This document shows, piece by piece, positions 1 to 10,700 of a stretch of 64,000 bases of DNA. The notes beneath the pieces are model-generated. The model did not search any database. It was not told the origin of the DNA and was given only the letters and a program-made list of their open reading frames with translations. The stretch comes from Neodontobutis hainanensis (lineage: Eukaryota > Chordata > Actinopteri > Gobiiformes > Odontobutidae): positions 310,001 to 374,000 of the forward strand of contig JALDNG010000026.1 in the NCBI GenBank assembly GCA_024349245.1, in the 5' to 3' direction. Positions within the stretch are counted from its first letter, which is position 1, and each line of letters starts with the position of its first letter. A program made the translations under genes and the position numbers.

Positions 1-206
1 CTCATTACAGATAAGGAATTTGTGGTGCTTCTTACCAATCAAGAAATATGCTTCTAAATGGTGCATCCTTTTTGCTTGTGTGATTCAAACTTCTTTGATT
101 TCAATCTACTTTGACTTTTAAGTAAATGGTTATTCTTTTCAGTTTGGTAAGTTCATATTGTTTTTCCTTGTCATATCTAATATGTGTTGAATCCTCTTGG
201 CACTAG

Positions 207-1286
207 AGCGGGACAGGACAAGCCTTCAGCTGGGGGAGCTGCAGCAGGTTCTACTGGACGAGGAAATAGCCCGCAAGCTGCAGGAGGAAGAGGAAAAGAA
301 CTTGAGCAGGGTGAGCATTTCAAAGTCAATTAAGGGAGATCACACAGAACACTTGCGTAATTTGTTCTGATGTTTTGATAAAATCAAATTCTTTTTGATT
401 GTGACAGAACTCCCAGGCTTCAGGTCAAAAATTATACTTAGAAGGAGACTTCAAAGTAGCCCAAGTAGCACAAGATGAGGTACAGTGATGTTATATTGTA
501 ATGGCCAAGGGATAGATGTAATATTTTTAACCTTTTGGAATTTTATCTGCTCTGTTTTTTTTACCAGGAAATTGCACACTATATTCAGAAACAGGAAATC
601 AAGTCAAAGCGCCGGTCTCGTGAGCTGGAAGGACCGGTCTCGTGGCGGGAGCACAGAGCAATGTACGACCGCAGAACTCAAGAGAGACAGGTCAATATCA
701 TTTTTGCATCCTCATTCAATTAAAAGCACCAGTTCAGTATCCTGTGGTGACTTATTTCTGGTGTCTTTCTGTATCTGTTGTCATGTTTACTCCACTGCCT
801 CAGATCCAGCGAGAAAGGCTTGACTCTGAAGGCCTTCCCTCCCCCACTGAGGACTGTTCCCCAGAGAATGAACCCCATAGTCCTGTCTCTACACTGCCGT
901 AAGTCTTTCTGGGATACAGACCACTTCCATTGTTGTTCTACTATAAATGCTGACCTGCAGATGTCTTATTACAGACCGGCTCCACAGATCAGGAACATTG
1001 CGGAGGAACTAGACCCAACTTTCCAGGCTCGGAGGGAGGACAAAGACAGCCATGGAGCAACACAAACAGGTACAGGACAAAAGCACTCAAAGCCAAATGA
1101 CCAGAATTTAAGTGTTAATGTTTATATTGTTTTCCCTTTAATACAGGCTCCACATGTCAGCCACTTCCTGTGCAGCATTCAGGCTTTCTGGAGGAGCCCA
1201 CTTTCATCCCACCCACTAAGCGACAAGCGGACAAATCGGTGCGCCCCAAATCCAAAGAAAAGAGGGAAAATTGCAAACAACAATAA
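207..1286 (+). CDS. CCDC50 (Ymer)-like coiled-coil protein, 3' exons only
   Basis: Six coding exons, each with AG/GT borders: 207-310, 408-479, 568-690, 804-898, 975-1069 and 1147-1286 (TAA at 1284-1286). They join in one open frame of about 209 codons; the start lies before the window. The first exons are charged and helical, with two similar modules, DEEIARKLQEEEE and AQVAQDEEIAHYIQKQE, joined by a VAQVAQDEE stretch. These resemble the C-terminal half of CCDC50, a ubiquitin-binding adaptor known in EGFR trafficking, NF-kappaB control and autophagy. After them come a basic patch (KSKRRSRELEG), SWREHRAMYDRR, an acidic and proline-rich linker, and a lysine-rich end. The CCDC50 link rests on these short modules; the tail past SWREHR I do not recognise. 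A CCDC50 paralogue or another MIU-type coiled-coil protein is possible. The exon structure is firmer than the name. Confidence 0.75.
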
Positions 1287-2165
1287 ATATTTAAACCTTG
1301 AGTTAACAGTGTAAAACCCAATAACCTTATGTTTGAAATGGCGGCCCTATTAAGCACTTTAGACCACAGGAACAAAAAGACAACACAAGGGACGTTCAGA
1401 AGCCATGTGAAAAGGGAACAATGCTTTTCAGTCCCTTTTTTTATTTTAATATTGAAGTATTTTTTACATTCAAGTATAATTTAAACACATTTTTTTTTCT
1501 TTTTTTTTCTATTTGTTTCGTATGTGTTTTCTGTTAGGCAGTCAAATATACAACGCCTTGTTTTGTAGTTAAAGTGCTGAAGGGAAATGGTAAGATTTCA
1601 ACACATTTTCATTCATTTCTTCTTTTATTTTATTTTTTCTTGTAAATGGAAAACCCCTATTATTATCTTTTTACACATTGAGTAATTTCCTGGATTGAGT
1701 TTGGTGCCATCATGTTTACTGTACAATGACAATCGAATTAACTTTATTAACTTACAGTTACCTTGGACTATATCATTGGTGAAAGACGCAGCTGTCATGT
1801 TAACAACTGTAAGAAAGTCTCTATTTTTGTATTTAGTTCAACAAAGGCACAATGGCTTCATTTGCATTGACCATAGCTATTTGCTATTTCTGTCTCAGTC
1901 AATTACGTATCTACTTATATTATGTATATATATTTGTAATATGCTTTAGGTAGAAGCTTTTATTTATTTTTTTTCTAAATTTATGCTTCTCCTTTTGTTA
2001 ATTGTAATTTCCCCTTTAGTGCAAAATAATATAAGGGCAGTGAAAATAGTTATTTATTTCAGTATTTTTTACAAATATTACAAAGAGAAGAAAAGGAAAA
2101 AAAAAATCCCAGTGTGTAACATTTGTTAACAAAAGGCAGGTGGTGCTTTGTCAGTTCACAATAAA
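1287..2165 (+). other. probable 3' UTR of the CCDC50-like gene
   Basis: An AT-rich, T-tract-rich stretch follows the stop codon and has no splice-bounded open frame. AATAAA occurs at 1282-1287, overlapping the stop, and again at 2160-2165. The second is the more likely polyadenylation signal because the sequence between them looks like a long 3' UTR with T runs. The end point is inferred, not shown. Confidence 0.45.
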
Positions 2166-3022
2166 TGTCACTCTACCTTCTTAAAGATGTGGGCTGATTT
2201 CTCACATTAAACCTACATCTGCCTGTTTGTTATGTGTCAAAACTTCCATTTCACAAGACCTTGTACAGTTCAGCAAAAACACACTCTTATCAGAGGACTT
2301 CCCAGACACGAGGTATTTGAAAGTCTCATAGTAATTCGATATCAGGCATTCCTGTTGGGATTGCCACTTTGTTCAAAACGCCCACTCGGCAACAGGCAGG
2401 TGCCAGCCTGTCGGATACCTGATGAGTAAAAGGTCAACCCTGCGTGTGTGGGTTTTACAGTACATGTTACAACAATTACTAATTAAGAAGGGAATGTCCT
2501 CCTTGGGACTTTTGACCCAGTAGGAAAGTCCATAAACTTCTGGGTATGATGGAAAGTACAGTTATTAATGTTTTCAACTCTGCTGTAGTTTTAGACTGTT
2601 TTGTGAAACACTGGAGTGCTAATTGTAGACTAAAATCTATTGGGAGCCAAATCTGGGCTCAGCAGAAGGCTTGAGTGAAACCTCAAGCCTGTTTCTGTTT
2701 CTTTTAGAGTGAACTTCCATATGTACTGTACATTAATTCAGATACGCATAAAACCATTTACACTGGGCTGATTGCAGGCTTCTCTTCATTTTAAAATACT
2801 TCATAACTTACAGTTTGTACAACAGGCTCCCAAGATGAGGTTTTACTATTATCCATTTCAAAGGTCTCTGTGACCTGAGGGTTTTTATGAGAGGGAAATA
2901 AATGGATACACAATCCTTGTTCCCGTCAGAGTTGTTTGCTGTCCTGGCATGTGACCCTTTTGAGAAAGTCTTGTTTATTTTCCCCGGAAGTCAAAATACC
3001 TCTCACCGGAGGAGGAAACAAT
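2166..3022. other. convergent intergenic space and tnfrsf9 3' UTR
   Basis: This is the tail-to-tail gap between the plus-strand CCDC50-like gene and the minus-strand tnfrsf9 gene. On the minus strand an AATAAA (plus TTTATT at 2974-2979) lies about 45 bases past the tnfrsf9 stop and could end that transcript, giving a very short 3' UTR. No exon, RNA gene or repeat is seen in the rest. Confidence 0.4.
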
Positions 3023-4767
3023 TCATGGAATAAGTGACTCTGAACTACTGCCTTGTTCTTGTTGAGCTTCGTGGAAACTGCATTCAATAGCCATTAAAGT
3101 CCTGGGCTCATCTAGAAAATGAAAGGACATTATTTATGGAAAATATTTACAGGAAAATAAATACCAGACTTGTTGCAGCCTGTATATAAACAGAATGTAC
3201 CTGTGGGGGTTCGGATTATTGGAGCCTTTTTAGCGGTCTTCTTTGGCTTCTTTAGTTTTAGATGGATAATTAAAGCCATGATGAGTATAAAAAAGCCTAG
3301 GAGGGATATACAAGCTATGCAGGTGACCAGAATCATTTGAGCTGTATATTCCTGATTACCTGGGCACCAGACAAAGAAGAGGTTACAGCAAATGTAGGGA
3401 AAACACATTGTGACTGGATTTAAATGGCTCTTTACCTTTTGAATCTGACATCATCAGTGTGACGTTTTCACACTTTATGTCACTAAAGGCATTTCCCTCA
3501 GCCACTATAAACTGGTTTGGATAGGGGCACCTGAGAAGAGAAGCATTGAATCTGGATGTATTCTGTATTATAACACAAGATAAGATGAGATTAGATCTAT
3601 GTCAGTGCTACCTTGTCCTCCACGGTTTGCACTTCTGATGACTTTGATCGTTGTAGGTTCCATGTGGGCACGGTCTGCATGAACCTGCAAACACACACAC
3701 ACACATTACATAAAGCAAAAAGAAATGGTTCTTTCACAATGGACCTTTTTGAAATAGTTCACTCACGATTATCTGTGGGCTCCTGGCCTTTCTCACACTT
3801 GTCAGCACAACCAGAGCAAATTTCCCCCTTACATACAAGTCCTTCTTTACAACCGCACACAGTGTCTGTTGAGGGAGTGCACTTCTTCACCTCCACCTGA
3901 GGATCTGTACACAGATAGACTGTCAGAGTGACTACAACTAATGTGTGTTGATCAAAGTGGGAAACATATTGAAAACATACCTAAACACTGAGTACAGGGG
4001 TTGCACTTGTCGGCTTTAAGGTTAGTTATGAACCGCCCGGGATCACAAGGTGTGCACAGGTCCTCTGGTCTCAGGCCACAGTCATGTAACATGCGGTTTC
4101 CTTCAAACATTACAATAATAAACACAATGAAATAACACAATCAATATGTCTCCATTACAAAAGGTAAAGCCATATGAAATCTCAAAGGAATCTAAAACTT
4201 GTTCACCTATTTCATTAGTTCGATCTTATCTGTTGCGGCATTAACTGTAAACCACTGAAACTTAATATGGTTTCATGCACCACTAGACAAAGGAGCAGCG
4301 TTCAACCTGCAGCCTCAGTTTACATTGGTTTACTTAATAACATTTGATTCTTTAATTTAAATGAATTAATTTAAACACTTTATATTTTCAGTTGCCTCTG
4401 CGACTAAGTTGTTCCAAAGTGTTAAATCAAAACAGCTTCACATCTATCACCTGTTAAGGGCTCCACCTGAACATACGTGTCCTGTAGGAGCACCTGTGAA
4501 GCCTTAATGAACCATTACTAGAACAAAAGCAGGTGATAATTTACATCACATTTACAACCTCTTTGATTAGCACAAGTAAAACCTGGCTGCTCTTGAAACC
4601 TCAGGGCAAAACATCTGCAAGAATGTAACTTTCAAATGATTACCTGGATAGCAGGAGGTGCAGCAAACTTCTTCTCCCTTCTTGTACCAATTCATACATC
4701 CTCTGTCAGCATCCACAAGACAGCTGTGCACAACCAAAGCGAGCCACAACCACAGGACCACAGCCAT
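3023..4767 (-). CDS. tnfrsf9: TNF receptor superfamily member 9-like (4-1BB/CD137)
   Basis: Seven coding exons on the minus strand: 4644-4767, 3981-4100, 3767-3904, 3612-3684, 3436-3530, 3201-3359 and 3023-3111. They total 798 bases, or 265 residues plus stop. The start MAVVLWLW opens a signal peptide of about 20 residues; an upstream in-frame ATG would put charged residues before it and is less likely. Residues 24-180 form cysteine-rich receptor domains. The run CGCKEGLVCKG...CSGCADKCEKGQE...CPHGTYNDQ..KCKPW matches the 4-1BB pattern of cysteines and the GTFNDQ/CRPW landmarks. A transmembrane helix lies near residues 191-215, then a lysine-rich stop-transfer segment and a short tail with HEAQQEQGSSSES, which fits a TRAF2-type xQE site. 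Known role of the family: co-stimulatory receptor on lymphocytes signalling through TRAFs to NF-kappaB. OX40 (tnfrsf4) and GITR (tnfrsf18) are the alternatives; both are also on human 1p36. Confidence 0.8.
3689..3705 (+). repeat. CA microsatellite
   Basis: Eight AC units lying just inside the acceptor side of tnfrsf9 coding exon 4. Confidence 0.8.
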
Positions 4768-7700
4768 TGTGTCAGCTCTCCAGTCACAAACAGGAAATAG
4801 TCCCAATATTTGACAGAATAATGTTTTGTCTTTGCCTGTTAACTAAATCTTTCCCAGCACTACTCTTGCTCAACAGATGTTAAATAAAAGATGTGCTGTT
4901 AAATGTCATGTCAAATGTCAGACTTTACAAAGGGGGGCAGTGTCTCTTCAGTAGGACCGCCCTCCATTTCACAGCCCTAAATGAATTTGAGTCAGTGAGT
5001 GTCTGTGTTGTGTTAAAACAGAGGGAAATTCCTTTGATTCATCACTTTTCTTAATTACAATTGTGCTTAGTTTAAGTTGAATATTTTAATAATTTGTGTA
5101 GCATTTCTGTCTGAAAAACTTCCCTGACTTTGTCTAGTCCTTCAAGCCATTCAGCCTTTATTTGCTCTAGGTTTTGTTTTGTTGTTACTGTAACCAGAGC
5201 ACTTGGAAAACAGCTTGAGGAAATGAATTTTGAGAAGACATTGGAAATGTTTCTTAGGATTTCTTTTTAAATTCAACTCACTGCTAATCTTTTGTTAATG
5301 ATAAGATCTGGAACATCATCTTTAACAAGACCAGGAGAAAAGAACGTAAATGAAATAAAATTTGAAAATGAAATAAAAAAAAATCTATTTTAATGTTGAG
5401 TTAAAACGTTATAAAGCTTGTTCAATAACGTGTTTTGTCCCACGGTTGAATTTGATGAGTCATAGTCACAGTCAGTTAGTAGCTCATGCTTAGTCATGTG
5501 TTTATTAAAAAAAGAAATTTCCAGCTATGCCTTAGGGATGACCAATGCACCATTAGAAACCTGTTTTGGCGTAAAATTAATTTTGTTTTGCTAAACTGCT
5601 TTTCATTTTTTATCGGAACAATCTGACTTGGGAAATTCTCACTGATAATGAAGTAATGAATACATTTAAATAAATACTATACGTACATGTCCTCTGTCTG
5701 TTATGCCTTTCACATTCTAATATGAACTACAGTCATGATGTCAAACATCCTACACATGTTTGGTCAAGAAACACCTCCTACACCTAGCCTTCTACCTCCC
5801 CCATATAGCAACCATGGTGCACTGCAACCACCATTTACATAAAGACTGAGCTGAATAGTAAATATATTTTCATTCTGCTGGTAAACGCATGTAGGCTGAT
5901 ATCAGTCAAAGTGCAACTATGTTAATTATGGCACTCTGGTTTATGTTGTATGTGCACACTGAGCAGCCAATCAGAGCTCACGAGGGCTGCCCGGGCAGTG
6001 CTTTTCTCTGAAGTGTGTAGAGAGGCGGTGACATCACTTCCTTCCTGAAAGACTCTGTAGTGTGTCTCGACTAATGTGGGCTGATGGCTGTGGGGTCAAG
6101 CACACAAAGGGTCTATGGGCTTGGTTAAGTGTCAAAGCTCAAGGCTCCAGACATCAGCCCACATACAGGGGGAAAGTACAGCTCGGAAGTTCCACACAGG
6201 TGGTGACTGTCATAGTGTCAGAGCAAAAAGGGAGGGTGACGTGTTTGCTGCTGTGGTGACAGTACAGTTTTTAATCTAACGAATCTGTACAAACAATTAT
6301 AACCTGCTTAAATTATAAACATTTTCGGTATGTAAAGAACCTTTTACATTGCACTGCCAAGCGTTCATTTATGACAGAGGTAGGCTATATCTCCATCTAC
6401 TGGATGGACATTATAAAGTAAAAATGCCACCAGTATTTGAACATATATATTTTTTATTCATATATAATAAATTTCTATGTACAATTTCATTTTCTTTTGA
6501 AAAGAAACAAGAAAAGAAAGTTTTGATTGCAAACAGTGTTTCATACTAAAGGAAGGGAGAGACAAATGGAAAAGTGCTCATAACATGACTTTGTCGTCCT
6601 ACCACGGTAACTACATTTAAATGGTTAATGCTGGGGTTTGCTTTTGTTTGGCAACTCAGTTTAAAGTTTAAAGGCCAGGATTGCTCTCGACGTCACTTTA
6701 AAATTGTAAAATCAGTGTTTAATTATAATCATAAAAAAAGGTGTCACATCTAAGCCAACATCTTCATTACAGAGAAATACCTGCCACACAATATGTTTGG
6801 CTTTTGTTGCACTTTTTTTAATGAATACAAGAAAGTGCAATGCTTTGAGAAAACTGTTTATCTCATGCCCACCATTTGAGTTTCTGTGTTGGTGACTGTT
6901 TGCAATCTGTACAAATTAATTTTAATCTGAAACCAAAGTGTAACGCACATCAGTCACTGACTGTAATGTTACATTCAACAACGCACAGCTAGGACAGTGA
7001 GAACTGCCACTCATTTACAGTCATGTCTGATTGTCTGTCAGTCTGTTGCAGTAGACAAAGTCTGACACCATCAATGCAACATGATCACATAAATAATATC
7101 ACAAAAATCATCCAGTGTATGGATCTTTTCCTTTAAACATTGGCAATGGGAACCACAATCCCCAAATAATACTTTAAGCAAAAGTAGGTTTCTTCTTGTT
7201 AAAGCAGTTCAGACAGTCATGCAATATGCAGCCGAATGCAACAAACGGCCGGCTACAAGGCCTCTGTCGGGAGGTTCAACAGATTCATGGACTGTAAACT
7301 GGTCAACTTTTTGTAGTTGGCAGGTCAAACTCACCATAAGGTAAAGAAGGACAGAGTTTGGTTTTAGCGTAACATGCTAAATTAATCAGAGTCATCGCCA
7401 CACATCGTCCAGTTCAGTATGGGGCCCACTTCAATACAGTAAGTGCAGGTTGCTTGTTGAATCAGGGTCTGGGGGATTGAGATCCAGACCAGAGCTTAAA
7501 GGTCTTGCAGAACAGAAACTTGTGCTGAATACACACTCCAGAAAGGTTTGCATGGCACCTTTAAAGAATGACCACATTGAATAGTACTAATGTTTCACAA
7601 ACTGTACACATCAATACAAAAAGGTCAAGCCAGGTTTGTGAGTGTGAGAGGGGTCTCTTCTTTTTGTGATGGCCCAGAATCCTTTGCTTTGATGTTAGTG

Positions 7701-7776
7701 GTACTGATAGCAAAGAGTCAGAGGAAAGGATGAGCATGTTGTTTTGTGCTCAGTGGGTTAGAAAGGGACAGCCCTG
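4768..7776. other. intergenic: tnfrsf9 promoter side and dvl1 3' UTR side
   Basis: About 3 kb between the tnfrsf9 start and the dvl1 stop, both on the minus strand. The left part should hold the tnfrsf9 promoter (AP-1/NF-kappaB pair listed separately). The right part, just below 7777, must contain the dvl1 3' UTR. I could not fix its end; a minus-strand AATAAA (plus TTTATT near 6455) is one candidate, giving a 3' UTR of about 1.3 kb. No open frame here has splice sites or recognisable protein content. Confidence 0.4.
4988..5032. promoter_or_regulatory. AP-1 plus NF-kappaB site pair upstream of tnfrsf9
   Basis: TGAGTCA at 4988-4994 is a perfect AP-1 core. GGGAAATTCC at 5023-5032 is a perfect NF-kappaB consensus. 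They lie 220-265 bases upstream of the tnfrsf9 start codon and 28 bases apart. A second TGAGTCA lies near 5455-5461. Binding is inferred from sequence only. Confidence 0.45.
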
Positions 7777-10700
7777 TCACATGATGTCCACAAAGAACTC
7801 ACAGGGGTTGCCCATGGCGTGCTGGAACGACTGGCGGCTAGCAGTGAGTTCAGGAGGAACAGAGGCTAACTCCCTGCCCGGGGGGGCCCCTGGGGGTGTG
7901 CCACTGCCCCCTGAGGGTTTTGGCGCCAGACGTGCCAAGCAATACGGTGGAGGCAAGCCAGGGGGGCCATAGGAGGAGGCGTGGCTTCTCTCACTGTGGC
8001 CACACGAGCCTGGCCCGGGATGTGTAAAGGGGACATGGGTGTAGGTGAAGGACGGGTGAGTGCTGTGGCTCCTGTGCGACTGGCTGTGGCTGAGGTTGGA
8101 GCGGGCATGGCTGTGGTGGCTCAGCTGACTCACAGAGCGGTCTGCGTGCCTTGCTCCACGGACCGCTGCCTCCGATTCACTGCATGGGGCCAACTTGTTG
8201 AGAGGCTTCTCTTGTGGAGAGGAGCGTCTACCCTTGCCTGCACTCGGGTTGGAACCACTGCTTCGGCTTCCTGTGAAAAAAAAAAAAAAGACATTTTACC
8301 TCAACAATCAATATTAAATAAGAGATGCTAGCGCTGTTTGTATAATCTGTTTCTGTATACAAAAGCATTGTACTTTCTACTATTATTTTAATAACATAAC
8401 GTAAGGAGGCACCCCCTCTATGTCAATCTATATGTGTTAGAATGTCTCTGGCAACACAACACTACACTGATAATGTAGTATTTAAACTTGAAAAAGCCGG
8501 CCCAGTCCCAATGACTTTCTTAGTAAAGTCAAGAGGGTCTGGAACCCATTAAGCCCATTGTCCAACCGAGGTCAGCACAGTAAACCAATTATAATCGTTT
8601 ATCTAAAACAGGGCATGTTTTTTTGCAATGACTAATAAAAGGAGGGAAAGATTGACGCTTACATCAAGTTTCTCTGATTGGTTTAATCTGCATCCATTTG
8701 TCCCGCCCCCTGGAAATCAACCTCCAATTGAGAGGGGCCAAACTAATTCTATGTATGGAATAGAAAAAGAATTGGCCTGGCCAGAATAAAAAAAACATTT
8801 TGGATGGTAGAAATCTAAACGTTCAAGGTTATATTTTATACATACACTTTATAAAATTAAATACAAAATGGTATTTGTTTAAAAGGTACCAAAAGAAAAA
8901 GAAACAATCATAGAGAAGGTAGAATAAGTGTAAACTTGATACACCTGCACCCGAAAGACACATCTACTAAGCAGATGAAAAACAAAAAACAGCCATTTAT
9001 AATAAAAGCGTATTTTAAAGCCTGGGGATGTCCTTCTTATGGAGGTGCACCTATGGGGTCATCTTTGTGCCACAAGAAACTGAAAGTGAATATGTTGTAT
9101 TTGAAGTGCTCAAACTGATTTAAAGAATGATTTTTAGAAACTGGATTTAAAAAGCCTTATCTGAAACCAAATGCACTGGTTTGTAAAGGAATTGCAGTAA
9201 ATTAAAAATTTATTTAAATTTAGAAATTTAATTGATTTGCTTTGGAACTGCTTTTCCTGAGTTGAAAATTCACTTCTACAAGATCTTCAGTTTCAATTCA
9301 GTTTTCTGAGCTGCACATCCAGGTCTCGAAGAGCCAGGTCTCGTCTGCCTGTGAAGCACGGAGCAGTCAGTCGGCCTGGCTCAGACTTTACGGCCACAGT
9401 AAAGTTTCCTCGTCGTAGTAGTAGACCACAGAAAGCCAACTAGTGAACGTATAAAATGCTTTACTAGTGGAAGCCAAACTGTCAACATGTCAACGTGTAA
9501 GTCATTTTGTAACCTTACAAGTGACTCAGCTGAGACAAAAATGTCTACTGATGGAACAGTACACAGCAAAAGGCTCACTAGTGAAACTAGTGGATGAAAG
9601 ATTTTGTTCCACTAATAAAATAGTGAATGCTAAAAACAAGTCCTACTAGTGGGCCCACAACTGTTGCTCTGGTGAACACAACACAAGTTAGGTCCACTTT
9701 TAGTAGCAGTGAGCAAAACTGTTTTAGCATTCACTAGTTTACTAGTGGACAAATCTTTTACTAGTGAGCCTTTTTGTGCATAATAATGTAAAAATGTAAC
9801 TCACGAGTGAAAACAGTATGCAAGGAGAGGAAAAAACCAGAAACACCATATACTATATATTATATCTTAAACTACCTACACCTGAAACTAAAAGCTGGCA
9901 GCATAAAAAAGTACCTACTGCATGTGTCACTGTGGGGCTGTGACTCATCTGCTGTAACCTCCTCAGGAGCAGCATGACAAGTGCAGGGGCAAGATTTTGA
10001 AATAAACTACAGTTATGACTACCATATATATATTTTTTTATTTTATTTTAATGATTTTTGGAAATTATCTCACGACCCCCCTCGAAACATCTGGGTCCCG
10101 ACCCCACTTTGGGAACCCCTAGTTGACTAAATGACACACCGCTAGTAGCACTTGTGTCCCAAAAACGCTTACAAGTAAACCAAATAAAGGTTGACATCAA
10201 CGATATCAGAATAAATACTCAAACGGCTGCCCATATTCTCAGTAAAGACCTGAACAGTACAGCGGGGACCGGTCAGTAGCTGCCCCAGACTTTACGAACA
10301 AAGATCAGCTCTAGATCTCGGTGTAGCTGTGAGGCTAACGTCTGGGGCAGCTCCTGCTCTCCGGAAACGCCGCTGTACTTTTCGGGTCTTTAAGGAGATC
10401 CCCGCTGGGACGTTTAGTGCACAGGTGCTTTTAAACAGCACGCATCAGAGTAGAAAGACAAACACAGACGAGACCGGGGTTGGGGGGCTCAGTGCGGGGC
10501 AGGAGGGGCTGTAGAGCGGGAGTTTAGAACATGTTCACACGTGCGTCAGAAAATGCACCCCCGTATAGCCCACCTAACGTAGGCTAACGGCGGCTACGCG
10601 TCACAGTAGGTTACCGCAGTTCTCCAAATCTGCGCTCGCTGTCTAAAGGCTCTCCTCAAGACCCGGATGTACGGCTGAGAAAACTGAATTGTAAAACGAA

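Noticed and set aside
129..150. Acceptor-like TTTTCAG followed at once by GTAAGT
   Set aside because: It would define a 4-base exon. It sits in an intron of the CCDC50-like gene and has no support.
4567..4806. Upstream ATG giving MGLFPVCDWRADTMAVV for tnfrsf9
   Set aside because: The internal Met at 4767 gives a standard hydrophobic signal peptide; the upstream start adds charged residues before it.
7730..8331. Plus-strand open frames of 80 and 116 codons opposite the last dvl1 exon
   Set aside because: They are antisense shadows of the GC-rich dvl1 C-terminal coding sequence.
10329..10514. 61-codon plus-strand frame in the GC-rich block
   Set aside because: It has no recognisable domain, its composition follows the GC-rich DNA, and no splice or conservation support is visible.
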